This document shows, piece after piece, positions 38,291 through 48,856 of a DNA stretch of 64,000 nt; within the stretch, counting starts at the first letter, position 1; every line of letters begins with the position of its first letter. The DNA is from Gorsachius magnificus. Taxonomy: Eukaryota > Chordata > Aves > Pelecaniformes > Ardeidae. A model generated the notes under the pieces. It was not told the origin of the DNA, made no database searches, and was given only the letters and a program-made list of their open reading frames with translations. Both the position numbers and the translations under genes were made by a program. The DNA lies in NCBI GenBank assembly GCA_034008185.1, contig CM067082.1, positions 11,578,984 to 11,642,983 of the forward strand, in the 5' to 3' direction.

Positions 38291-41200
38291 GTGGTTATTT
38301 TCCTCTGTAACATCAAACACGCGTACTTTTTTGTTAGTATTCTGATATAATCCAATAGCAGCCTTTTTAACATTTAAAAAAAATTTAAAGCTTTGCCCCG
38401 CTCCCAAAAACAAACTGAGAAGAACCAGAGCCAGATGTGAGACACCTGTAAATCAAATGATCCAGCAATTCCCATAGCAAACATGATCATCTAAAACCCC
38501 TGAGCAGCACCTCAATCGCCTGTGCCACAGCACAAAGCTCTTGGCCTTTGCTCCCCCCACGACCATTTCTGGGAAAGTCTATTTCAGACTCTCCTACTCT
38601 TACGAAGGAGGAAAAAAAAAAATAAACAACCCATTGTTATTTAAATAGAGATGGAAACATTACTAAGTATTTCCAAAAGGATATACAGTAGCTTTTTGCT
38701 CTGCCTGCTAAATTGCAGGTCCTTGCACCGATAGGTGTGACCACCTATTTAGAGCATAGGCTGAAGCATAAAGTGGGTTTGGTACATCACGTCTAGAGGC
38801 TGCTATAGCAGATGACTACATCTATGTATAATAAACTTCATGTCTGCAACAGGGCTAATATAATAATGGTAGTGGTAATGATAAGAAGAAGAAGAAGAAG
38901 AAGAAGAAGACGAAGAAGAAGAATGTTACCAAACTTTAATATTAGCAAAGAGACACCCATGCTAGACCTTCGCAGAGGAGATGTAACATAAAGGGTCTGA
39001 GCACAGCCTGGGCTTTGGCCACAAGCTCCACATCCCACACGCTCAGGCGTGAGCCCACGGCTGCCGTTTCCACCACGTAAACCAGCACACACGACATCAC
39101 GTGCACGTCAGCGATGCACCACCGCCCGGGACAGCGATACCCGAGCCAACACCAAGCTGCAAGGACACGGCACCTGCCTGAAAGCTGGCCAGGAAAAGCC
39201 ACCTTTCCTAAACCTACACAGGCAGTAACGCTCCAGCCTCTTGCAGCACCCAGTCCTTGCACAGCCTGCAAGCCCCTTCCGCTTGTGCATTTGGGGCTCA
39301 CTCCCTACCTGGGCAGTGAACTGTGCAAGGCCATGCAATACATTTTATTTTGGCTGGGATTTTTGCTCAGCCCACATTTGCAAGATTGTTGCAACAAATC
39401 TAGGCCTCAAAATACCAGGTGTTAATCAAGAGTCGCAGGTTGTTGCTTTTTAAAAAAAAAAAAAATACTCCTTAGTTGGATTTTTCTTCTCCTTTCTAAG
39501 TTACTGGCAATACCTCCCCAACCCCAGCTGAGATTTATACAGGACCTCACAGGATGCTGCCCCTGCAGCACCAGTGAAAAGATCGTAAGTTTTAGTTCTC
39601 CAGACTGGGAGGAAAAAAGCAAGGCAAGCAACCTCTTAAATCCAGCTGTTGGGACTTCAGCAAAAGGCACAAAAGGTCCTGAGACCAAAGGCAAGCAGTA
39701 TGTAAGCGGGCAGCAGAGGGGCTGGCCTGTACCTGCTTCTGGATGACTTTGAACCTGTAGGCTTTGCTTACCTTGCAAAAACCCCCTGATGCAGAAGAGC
39801 TTACAGCAGCACTAACGCAATGGCTTCTACCAGCGTAAGGAATCGGGACGCTGCGTCCACACCAAAGGCATTCCCGGCGTGGCGTACCCCTTAACCAGCT
39901 CAACTCCACTGGTAAAGCTGAAGTGCAGGTCAGGCATCGACCAGCAGCAGTCACCCGGGGAAGCCAGGCAGCACAGCAAGGGTGTTCAGAGAAAGCCAGG
40001 AAGAAGTGGACTGGGCCATACCAGCTGGATGGAGGGAAGAAGATGGTGGGTGGTTAGGAGGACCGGACCAGAGTTTTCCACCTTAAAATCCCTGCACTGA
40101 CCTGCTTCAGAGCCTGGGGGTTCCCAGCACAACCCACATGGTGCTGAGGGCCTCTACAAGCTGCTTAATAAACTACGTGAAGGGCTGTGGTCTTGCCTCT
40201 CCCACCCACCGCTGCTCTCCACCTGCCCCTAAGGGAGCAGCCTACAGTGCTGGGCATTTGCTCTTGCTCCCCAAAACAGGGAGAACCTTTTGGAGCTTCC
40301 TTTAGGCTTCTCTGCCATTCATTTCTAACCCCAGGAGAGGAGCTGGGTCCTGTGCCTGGATGAGCCCCCAGCTTGTAGGCGAGAACCCCGGTGATGACTT
40401 CTCTTCCCCTTGCGAAGCTCTCAAGGTCCTGCAGCTCTTGGCCATGCACACGCTTTGGCACTGGGTATTCCTGACAGAGGCATGCAGAAGAGGTGACAAA
40501 ACGCCGTCTTCCAAAACATCTCATGGCAACAATGCTCTCCCATGCAGCGACGCTCTCCCATGCAAACACGCAGTCCTTCCAGGTTTTTGGGTGGCTCTTT
40601 CTCGCCAGGGTGCTCCGCACGCCCCACCTCAGCTCAGCCTACTCTCCAGCAGTGCAGGTCGGCTCCCAACGCCTGCACAACTCAACCTCGTAGTGGGGAG
40701 GCACGGTCAAACCTCCCCTCTCCTGTCAAGGGACTTTCTAATGAGCTGGTTTGCAAGAACCTACCCAATAATTTTTATACAAAACGTCTTCTGCTGTTTT
40801 TTCCGACTCTGGTTTTAAGGCAGAAATGACTGAGAGGGAGAATCTGCCCCTTCTCTTGGTAATTTGTTCCAGTGGCTAATCACCCTTGCCATTAAAGACC
40901 CATGCCATAATTTCTAATTTGAATTACCCACCAGGCAGTGGTTCTAGCTCTGCCTGTCACTGCTGCATCCAAGAGCACATTACTGCCTGATGTACAGTAC
41001 CAGCAGCAATTCACGACCATTTTTCCTTCGAGATGAGGGGGATGCGACCGTAGTATCTGCTGACAATATAAGATATCAACAGCGGTGAAGATGCGACAGC
41101 ACAGGCATCAGAGTGGGTGGGACAAACCTGCCTGGAACCCCTGGGTGATACTCAGCCAGCCCCTGATTTGCAAGATACAGCTCCACCTCAACATTCACAT

Positions 41201-41620
41201 CCGTACCTTGAATTCACATAAAGAATGACACCACCCAGATGCACTAAAAGGCGTTTAGATCATACAGTGCTGGATGCTTGCAAACTATCCGAACTGCTCC
41301 GCATGCCCGGCCGGTCCCCGCGTTTGCATTGCCCTGCAGGCTGCTGTCTTCAGCCGAGCGGGGCTGACGCACCGGGTACCCATCCCGCTGCTTCTCATCC
41401 GTCACCCTCGGAGCGACGGGCGGAAAAAGCACCACCAGCCAGCCCCGTCCTAAATGGCCCTCTGGCACTTGCCAGAGAGAGAACTGAGGAAAGACTCAGG
41501 AACGCTGCTCTATCGCAACGCTGTTAACTCCAAAAAGCCCTGTCCTCCCTTGCACAGTGCCAACAAGGCACGCGAATGGCAGGCACGGTATCTCCAGGTA
41601 ATAAACCACGTGCAGATGTA
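38291..41620. other. Unique non-coding sequence with a GAA-type microsatellite
   Basis: Apart from the trinucleotide run at 38883-38923 there is a short direct repeat, GCTCTCCCATGCA, at 40534-40546 and 40552-40564 (period 18). No gene was recognised. Frames up to 152 codons at 40.2-40.8 kb overlap on both strands without domains. Confidence 0.5.
38883..38923. repeat. (AAG)n / (GAA)n microsatellite
   Basis: About 13 AAG units with a single interruption (GAC) near the right end. Purine-only on the plus strand, so capable of triplex formation at sufficient length. Confidence 0.95.
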
Positions 41621-41780
41621 GAATCATAGAATCATCTAGGTTGGAAAAGACCTTTAAGATCATCAAATCCAACCATTAACCTAACCCTGCCATCCCACCC
41701 CTAAACCATGTCCCTAAGCACTTCATCTACCCTTCTTTTAAATACCTCCAGGGATGGGGATTCGACCACTTCCCTGGGCA
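41621..41780 (-). mobile_element. CR1 LINE 3'-end fragment
   Basis: The plus strand starts GAATCATAGAATCATCTAGG and continues through GGAAAAGACCTTTAAGATCA to ACTTCCCTGGGCA. There the CR1 homology stops exactly at a T-rich tract (41781-41807). It is 160 bp and holds only the 3' UTR and about the last 20 ORF2 codons. Confidence 0.93.
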
Positions 41781-44449
41781 TTTATTTTTTTTATTTTTTT
41801 TTTTTATTACTCGACTTTCTCTTCTACCTTAAAGAAGCAAATTCTTAAAAGCCATCCCTGTGGCCAAAGTTTAAGAGTTGGGATGTGGGATGTATAGCGG
41901 TATTGCTTGCCAGGGCACTAAGCCCTTTGCTACACAAGAAGATGGACCGGCTCAGGGACAGACGTGGCTGTGACGAGGGAAAACGTGCCCTGTGCGCAGT
42001 GCTAATGGGTCCAAGAGACGGATTATGCATTTATGCCCTCCCCACTCTTCATAAATCTCGCCAGGAACCGTGCAGGTGCTCAGTGCTAAAGCTACCAGCC
42101 AGCGAGGAGGCGGAAAATAACACACCGGGCTTCAAAATAAGATCTGTATCACCTTGCTGCAAACAGGCAAAAGCTTCCTGACCAGGTACGCCTGTTCCTC
42201 TCCGCTAGTTCAGTCTGCAGCTCTGCACCCTCCCTGGCTCACAAAGCAGGACCTCAGACCATAGCCGATGGGTACACAGCTGCGGCGCACTGCACCGCAG
42301 GTACCTGACACCAGCCTTGGCTAAATACATGCGCTGGGAGCAAAAGACAAACCCCCAGTATTCCTGCAAGCAGCAGAAACCCCTCCCAAGTCACAAAACC
42401 CAGCATTTCCCTTTCCCATGGCCTGCCAGCGCTATTGTCTGCATAGATCGATGGGGAGAAAAAAAAAATACATTTTTTTATTAAGATGTCGTACTTGCAA
42501 GCCCTGCCTTGCAATTCCTAGTAGAGCTGCAGCAGCACAATTATAGAAAAAGCCTGAAGAAAGAGGCCTGTAGAAAAACAGTGATCCTGTGATAACCCAC
42601 AGAACATCTTCAGCTGAAAGGTGACAAACACACACAAGATGCACCGCTATCTTTGAAGTATACAGATAAACAATGTTTTTTCCATAGCCTTGCTCCACAG
42701 CATCGGCCCTATGGGTTGCTTGCCCCTGCCAGTAATTCCTCGTATAAAAGTCAGTGAAATATATACAGCCAGGAAGCATAAACTGTCTCTGTAAAGCATT
42801 CTGATTAAAAACAGGAAGATACGGTTTGAATCTTGCAAAGAATTAAGCACGAGCTCCAATTTTAGCAGAGTAAGTCCTTAATTAAACCAAAACTCATGCT
42901 TTGGTTCGGCAGGGGTGCAGAGAGACACCACCATGACTGCAGAGCTGCACAAACGCGCCGCGCCGTCAGGAGACCCCACTCACCATCGCCTCTGAAAGCT
43001 GTCGGCTCCCACCAAAGTTATATTCCAAGCATGCACGTTCAGCCAGGGAGCCAATATTCCGTTTTATAAACCAATTCAAACACACCATTCCTTTCTGCAA
43101 CAGATGGGCCCTTCAGCGGCGGCAGGCCTAAGCTCTTCCTTATTTTCGCTGTTGCAGAATTGCTCTGACGTCGCGGGGACATCAGCGTGCAGATGCAAAG
43201 GATGCAAAATCCTCCAGGCCTTGCGGAGGCAGAGAGCTGGCACTGCTCTCACTGTCCCCGTGCAGCCAGACCGGCACAGCCTGGCTCCCAGGGATGCCAG
43301 ACGTATAGATGTGCAGTATATGGGATGCCAGACATATAGATGTGTGGTATATTTTACTCCTAACAGGTACAGAGGCATTGCCATTGGCTGACAAACTGCA
43401 CCTGTACAACTGATTTCTTCAATACACCTTCAAATACACAAAGGCGCAGTGAGATCGATCAGAATTACAACGATGCTAAGCTAGCTGTAAGCCAGGCTCA
43501 TGACTTAATGCTACGGGAGACAGAAGAGAGGGTGAGGGAAAAAAAAAAAATAAATAAAAGTTAGAGGTGCATTTCTGAAATGATGCAAAGTAGGTACAAA
43601 ATCACTTGAAACCCCCTGGGGTGTGAACTGGCGTTTAGTGGAGGTACGCAGCACCTAGCACAAAAGAACATCTGACCGGTCCACGTGCTTGGCAAATGGA
43701 CGCATTTATTAAATAATTTTTAAAATCACAATGGAAAGGAAACCGGGTGTTTACAAGGTACGACTAAACATCAGACTGCCTCCTTCTTTCTTACAGCAAT
43801 GCCAACACTTCAGAGCTAGGTGGTTTTTTTTTTTAATATCCTCATATTTTACAATAATATATATAAGTGCTCTTACAATAATCCAGACCGCTGGCACAAA
43901 CTGACGTTCGGGAGGTTGCATTTCTGCTCAATGAAGAAATAAATGCTCCCATTTCATATGGCCGCGACGTGTACCCCATACATTGTGCTCTTTGTATTTA
44001 GTAGTGGCCAATATATTCTCACATACCCCCCGAAAAGCTCCTGCGTTCCAAATGAATGACTCAGATAATGTATATTTTTGAACACAGTAGTAAAAAGGAA
44101 CTAGCGTGGGGCTGACAACCCCCTCTGTCTGACCAGCTACGTGGACAGGCAAACATGTCTAAACTTGTCAACGGGAAGGGGATTAAAAAGATCTCACTGA
44201 AGGCCTCCAGCATCCTTCAGACACAATTATCGGTGCTGCCGGGATTTCTCTGCACGGCATTTTAAGATTGCAGCAACCAACAGCTTAATAGTTCAAGACC
44301 GAAGTCCTAAAGCACCCTGTCAACGAAAACATTTGGATGTTATTTATTATATAAAAGTGAAATGCGGCCTTTTAAAGTGATACTTAAAAAAAAAAAAAAA
44401 AAAACCACACAACACTTTTTTAAGGAAAAGACGGCCTAACAAGCCCTTC
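41781..44449. other. Unique non-coding sequence left of the CpG island
   Basis: It begins with a T-rich tract abutting the CR1 and ends with an A18-type tract at 44387-44404 just before the CpG island. No gene was recognised. A tandem duplication at 43291-43351 is listed separately. Confidence 0.5.
43291..43351. repeat. Two-copy tandem duplication, 31-bp period
   Basis: Copies start GGGATGCCAGAC at 43291 and 43322. They share TATAGATGTG and GTATAT with two or three substitutions between them. Confidence 0.9.
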
Positions 44450-44512
44450 GCAAGCGTGGGGGTTTGTGAGGCCTCCGAGGAAATCTTCCCTTTCTATTCC
44501 TCGTGCTGCCCA

Positions 44513-44519
44513 GCTTACC
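44513..44519 (-). other. Candidate splice donor ATG|GTAAGC
   Basis: On the minus strand CTGATG|GTAAGC places an exon end at 44519 and the intron start at 44518. The match to the MAG|GTRAGT consensus is good. It may be an alternative first-exon donor within the island. It has no transcript support. Confidence 0.35.
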
Positions 44520-44782
44520 ATCAGGCCGCCCACATTAACGCCGGCCCGAGCAAAACACCGATTATTCCGCGGATTAAAAGCCGAGCGCACCCCGCAAGGG
44601 CAGAGGCGCGGGCCGCAGCAGCAGCCGCCCCGCTCCGCGCCCCCGGCCAGCGCGCATCTTCCGCGCGGGTGCAGGGGGCGCAACCCAAAAACAACACCCA
44701 CCCCCCCCCCTCCGCCCCGAGCCGCGGGGTCCCCACCCCGCTGCCCCGGGTTTCTCCCCAAACCGGGGGCGGGGGGTGGGGG

Positions 44783-44829
44783 ATCCATCCATCCATCCAT
44801 CCTCCATCCATCCATCCATCCATCCATCC
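44783..44829. repeat. (ATCC)n microsatellite
   Basis: Eleven or so ATCC units with one slipped unit (CCTCC) near the middle, flanked on the right by a C-run. In frame this yields artefactual Ser-Ile-His-Pro or Asp-Gly-Trp-Met repeats in the overlapping open frames. Confidence 0.95.
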
Positions 44830-44907
44830 CCCCCCCCCCCGCCAGCCGGGCGGGGGCCGCGCGGGGGATGGGCGCAGCGCGCAGCCGGACCCCGCACGTC
44901 GCGGGCC

Positions 44908-44918
44908 CCGATGGCGGC
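44908..44918 (+). promoter_or_regulatory. YY1-like motif
   Basis: CCGATGGCGGC matches the core of the YY1 site (ATGGCGGC) on the plus strand. YY1 sites of this kind commonly lie just downstream of a TSS on the sense strand. It therefore hints at plus-strand initiation, against the splice-donor evidence. Half-CRE-like TTACGTCGG follows. Confidence 0.3.
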
Positions 44919-45182
44919 GATTTATTTACGTCGGAAGGCGATCCCCGGCCCTTCGCCTCCCCATCCGCACCGATTTTCGGCTCGCGGTTGCTATTTTTAG
45001 CCCACCCACCGTCGACCCAGCGCTTTTGAACTAAATAAATAAATAAATAAAACGAAAGGCCATTCCTTCCCCTCCTCCCCTCCCCCCCCCCCATCCCCTC
45101 CATCTACGCGAGCCCCCGCGCCCCGGCTGCAAACTCCGCCGCGACCTGCAAGCCCCACCGGGGAGACACCAATAACAGCGCA

Positions 45183-45251
45183 AGGGGAGGGCAAGGGGAG
45201 GGCAAGGGGGGGGAAAAAAAAAAAAAAAAAAAAGGGGGGGGGGGAGGGGGG
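45183..45251. repeat. G-tract / A21 / G-tract low-complexity block
   Basis: Two GGGGAGGGCAA units are followed by G8, an uninterrupted A21 (45214-45234), G10, A and G6. The G tracts have G-quadruplex potential on the plus strand. The A21 creates a rigid poly(dA:dT) segment about 100 bp inside the putative first intron. Confidence 0.9.
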
Positions 45252-45333
45252 AAATAAATAAATAAACAAGGCAACAAACATAAATATGCAAACAGCCTCC
45301 CCGCACCCCCCCGCCGTTAGCGGCAGCCCCGGT

Positions 45334-45458
45334 ACTCACCGCGCCCCCCCCCCTCCCATCCCGGGACGGGGTCCGGGCCGGCCGCGGGGCCGAGGCGGGT
45401 CCGGGCGGCGCGCAGCGGGCGCGGAGGAGCGCGGAGCGGCGCGGGCCCCGCTGCCCAT
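45334..45458 (-). other. Putative first-exon 3' portion with GTGAGT splice donor (gene unidentified)
   Basis: The minus strand reads GCG|GTGAGTACC, with the exon ending at 45340 and the intron starting at 45339; this is a near-consensus donor. Upstream, an ATG at 45458-45456 opens an uninterrupted frame of 39 codons plus 2 nt to the donor. Its composition is Arg/Pro/Ala/Gly-rich, starting MGSGARAAP. The ATG context has C at -3 and G at +4, which is mediocre, so this may instead be 5' UTR. The CRE 58-67 bp upstream suits a TSS in or just above this segment. I do not recognise the predicted N-terminus. Confidence 0.4.
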
Positions 45459-45474
45459 GTGCTCGCCGGAGCAC
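45459..45474. promoter_or_regulatory. Inverted repeat abutting the putative start codon
   Basis: GTGCTC and GAGCAC flank a 4-nt spacer. On the minus strand the hairpin would end directly before the candidate ATG and could form in 5' UTR RNA. A second inverted repeat, GCTCGCC (45477-45483) with GGCGAGC (45502-45508), lies just upstream. Confidence 0.55.
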
Positions 45475-45515
45475 GCGCTCGCCTCAATGGAACGTTGTGC
45501 TGGCGAGCGGCTCTG

Positions 45516-45523
45516 TGACGTCA
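45516..45523. promoter_or_regulatory. Consensus cAMP response element TGACGTCA
   Basis: A perfect palindromic CRE in the island, in the context CTGTGACGTCACCGCCCC. Full CREs near a TSS bind CREB/ATF proteins and stay accessible in CpG islands. It lies about 60 bp above the candidate minus-strand ATG and about 180 bp above the donor, as expected for a proximal promoter element. Confidence 0.8.
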
Positions 45524-45530
45524 CCGCCCC

Positions 45531-45569
<39 letters not shown>
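45531..45569. repeat. (CCG)13 trinucleotide repeat
   Basis: Thirteen uninterrupted CCG units, reading CGG on the minus strand, directly upstream of the CRE. The type resembles the CGG repeats of vertebrate promoters and 5' UTRs. Length variation is likely. Confidence 0.95.
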
Positions 45570-45572
<3 letters not shown>

Positions 45573-45671
45573 GCAGCCCCGGGACAGCGCGCAAGGCGCA
45601 GCGCCCGCCCCCGCGCCCCTGCCCGCCGGGCCCCGGCCCCCACCCGCCCCGCACCGCTGCGCCCGCGCCCC

Positions 45672-45678
<7 letters not shown>

Positions 45679-45704
<26 letters not shown>
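45679..45704. repeat. A26 tract in the CpG island
   Basis: Twenty-six consecutive A residues embedded in otherwise GC-rich DNA and followed by CGCGAAAAATAAAAATAAAT. On the minus strand it is a T-tract about 160 bp upstream of the CRE. Such poly(dA:dT) DNA disfavours nucleosomes. Confidence 0.95.
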
Positions 45705-45905
45705 CGCGAAAAATAAAAATAAATAAAACGGCGCGGGCGGGGGCGGAGGGGGCGCGGGGAGTCGTCCGCGGGGCCCGGCCCCTGCGGTTTGGGTCGCCCC
45801 GGCCGCGGAAGAACGGGATGGGCTCCAGCAGAAGCGGACGGGAAGCGCGGGAGCCTTGGCGCGGCCGCCCCTGCCCGTGAGAGCGGCCGTCGGTCCCGCT
45901 TGTCC

Positions 45906-48111
45906 CCGGCTCCCCGAGCTTCCTTGCTCATAGAAACCGTAGATTTTTAAAAAAATAAATAAATGTATAATCCCATTCTCCCAGAGTTCAAGTGCCCAGA
46001 CATCATGGATGTCTCCCAAAAATCCCGAGAGAAGGATCCGAGCGTCCCGCATACAAGAAGAGAAAGTAGCTTCCCAGCCCTCCAGAGCGCTGGAAGAAAC
46101 GACATCAAAAATACCGAAACAGTAAAACAAAAGCAAATCCTCGGCATATGGACAAAACAAGCTTTGGTTTCCTTTTTTATTATATTTTTTTTAAGACAAA
46201 CTAGGAAAAAACGAAAGGTATCCTCCTCCATTCCAGGCTGGAACTGAAACCGAGCGGAAGCTTCAATGCCACACAATTTTTTTTTCCCCCCTGCACTATT
46301 TTTGCTCTGTCCGGGAGGGAACCTAAACCCTGCTGTGCCGGCACCTTTGCCACGATGCGGGAGCTGCCGTGCGTCTTTCCCGCCACGCACACGACCTTGT
46401 CGGCCACCGGCGCGGGTTGTGGTGCCCAAGCCTGGGAGCTCCGCCTTCGCCACACGAGGCCAACCAGCCCCTGGATGGGGCAGGCCTGTATCCGGCAGGG
46501 CGAGATTTTTCAAAGCAATATGGGAAATGCGGATGGCACGTGCTGTTTCATTTCATGAGTACATGTGCTCCCGACTCCCCTACGGTGCTTTGAATATTGC
46601 AACAAAAAGCTGATCTGCAAGAACAACCCAGTCGTTACGGGGGGAAGCAACTGCTGGTGCAAAAGGGAGGGAATTATGGCGGAGAGGGTGGCGTTACCCC
46701 GACTGCAGGTCCGTGGTGCGGCACTTTACACGAGATGCAATGCTGGGATGGAAGAAGAGGCTTCGTGTGCTCACAGCAAGAGCGCTGAGAGCCCTCTTGA
46801 TCGGGCAGGCTGAAGGGCTCTGGGCCATCCCCCTTCAGCACCCCGCTGCAGCAGGAGAGGGGTGGCGGAGATCGCGCTGGGCCATACTCCTACAGCTGGC
46901 TGGAGACCAAGTTCTAAATAAATGACCTGCTGAGGTCAGTGAACTTGGGAGCAAGACCGAAATCTACGGTTACCAAAGGATCGTTTTGTCAGCTGAAAAG
47001 AGCCCGAGTGCTGCAAGCAGCCTGACGCGCACTTTTTCTCCCAGCCTGCTCCCACTCCAGAGTTTGGGATGGTGGCATACAGCTATTTCTCTGGCCTTGC
47101 GTGGGTATTGCCCTTGAATGGGGCCTTGATGGCTCCGTCACAGCTCCTGGCTGCCAGAGCAGAAGAGAAATACGTACCCAATAGTTCTGAAAACTGAGGT
47201 TTCATTCCTTTCTCCGTAGGACTCCCTTCCTTCCTTGGCAAAACACAGGCAGAAATTTGCTGTTAAACATCAGCTCGAATTGATACCGGTTTTCCCAATG
47301 CCACAGACTTGCCTGTGTGTCACCACAGCGCCAGCAGGATGGCTGTAAACACAGCTCTGTGCACTGTGATGACAGGTAGGCATCTCCACGTGCAAATCCC
47401 AACATGACAGAGCCAGGATAGCATCATGAAAAAGAGAGAGGAAGCATTTGCCCACCTGTTCATGCACAGAGAAGTCAGACCACAATCCAGATGTGGTCCA
47501 GGAGGGACCTCCGCAACCGGTGGCAGAGGGACGTGCTGCTCCCACCCCGCTGCAAGACAGGCCCGGGGTTTGGAAGTCAGGCTCCAGACTCCATAAAAAT
47601 GCACAGACCATGTTTTATACCATAGCCCTTGATGGGGAGACTCGGGAGGCTGGCAGGGGTGTTGGCAGGTGACCACCAAGCGTTCCCCCCTCAGCAGTCA
47701 CGGGGTGGACCCGCCGTTGCCATCACACCCAGCATCTCTCATTGCCGGAGGTAACACAAAGACCCTCTTGCCACAGGCACGTAGTGTTCGTATTGCTCAG
47801 CCCAGCAGCCTTTCTAGCGGCTGTACTCTAAAAATCACCTGGAATCATGACCTGAATATGCTCAGTCCGCGGCAATAAAGCGCTTGAGTATCATCACCTT
47901 TACGCCAGCCTAGCGCGCTTACGCAAGGCAATTGTGTTGCTCTAAGTTCACCCCTGCAAGTTAAACAGGGCAAAGTCAAGGCCGAACGATGCAGCGTGCT
48001 CTCTCGAGGCCAAACGAAGATCTGAGGCAAAGATCAGGGGTCAGGCTGCAGCAAGGCTCTGCCAGCTGAAGGCTCCTGCCCTCCAACACTCTGCTGTTGC
48101 TGCTCTGCCTA
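45906..48111. other. Unique non-coding sequence right of the CpG island
   Basis: No gene was recognised. Frames of 60 to 188 codons have no domains. If the island also fires rightwards, exon 1 or intron sequence of that transcript would lie here, but I found no strong plus-strand donor. Confidence 0.5.
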
Positions 48112-48856
48112 TCATAGAATCATAGAATCACTTTGGTTGGAAAAGACCTTTAAGGTCATCAAGTCCAACCTTTAACCTAACCCTGCCATCCCACCACTAA
48201 ACCATGTCCCTAAGCACCTCATTGATCCTTCTTTTAAATACCTCCAGGGATGGGGAATCCACCACCTCCCTGGGCCTGACAGGCCTTTTGGTGAAGAAGT
48301 TTTTCCTAATGTACAACCTAAACCTCCTCTGGCACAACTTCAGACCATTTCCCCTCTTCCTATTGCCCATTACCAGGGAGAAGAGGCCGACCCCCACCTC
48401 ACTACCCCCTCCTGTCAGGCAGTTGTAGAGGGCGATCAGGTCTCCCCTCAGCCTCCTCTTCTCCAGACTAAACAACCCCAGTTCCTTCAGCCGTTCCTCG
48501 TATGACTTGTGTTCCAGACCCCTCACCAGCTTGGTTGCTCTCCTCTGGACATGTTCCAGCAATGCAACATCTTTCTTGTCATGAGGGGCCCAAAAGTGAA
48601 CACAGGAGTCGAGGTGCGGCCTCACCAGCACCGAGTACAGGGGCACGATCACTTCCCTGCTCCTGCTGGCCACACTATTCCTGATACAAGCCAGGATGCC
48701 ATTGGCCTTCTTGGCCACCTGGGCACACTGCTGGCTCATATTCAGCCGGCTGTCAATCAGTACCCCCAGGTCTTTTTCCACCAGGCAGCTTTCCAGCCAC
48801 TCTTCCCCAAGCCTGTAGCACTGCATGGGGTTGTTGTAACCAAAGTGCAGGACCCT
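48112..48856 (-). mobile_element. CR1 LINE 3' fragment with long open ORF2 C-terminus
   Basis: At about 745 bp this is the longest CR1 copy in the window. The octamer end is ATCATAGAATCATAGAATCA in antisense. The minus-strand frame (48901-48197) is open throughout and covers the RT thumb and C-terminus: [14 protein letters not shown] (here [10 protein letters not shown]), [55 protein letters not shown] and [18 protein letters not shown] small in-frame loss near [13 protein letters not shown] removes the usual HWNGLP-type segment. Homology ends around GTGCAGGACCC. Confidence 0.95.

Larger units (their letters stand above)
44450..45905. promoter_or_regulatory. Major CpG island, promoter region of an unidentified gene
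   Basis: About 1.45 kb of very GC- and CpG-rich DNA, the only extended island in the window. It contains a full CRE, a CCG13 repeat, GC boxes, a YY1-like motif and two minus-strand splice donors. CpG islands of this size mark promoters of broadly or developmentally expressed vertebrate genes. The donors favour leftward (minus-strand) transcription, while the YY1-like motif leaves divergent transcription possible. The long frames here (up to 274 codons) run through poly(T) or GC-rich low-complexity DNA and are not credible proteins. I do not recognise the gene. Confidence 0.85.

Noticed and set aside
44420..45103. 227-codon minus-strand and 192-codon plus-strand overlapping frames
   Set aside because: Both get their length from GC-rich low-complexity DNA and the ATCC microsatellite; neither shows a domain.
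45336..46160. 274-codon minus-strand open frame across the CpG island
   Set aside because: It runs through the A26 tract (read as a phenylalanine run) and the CCG repeat (an arginine run). Only its last 39 or so codons before the splice donor are kept as a possible exon.
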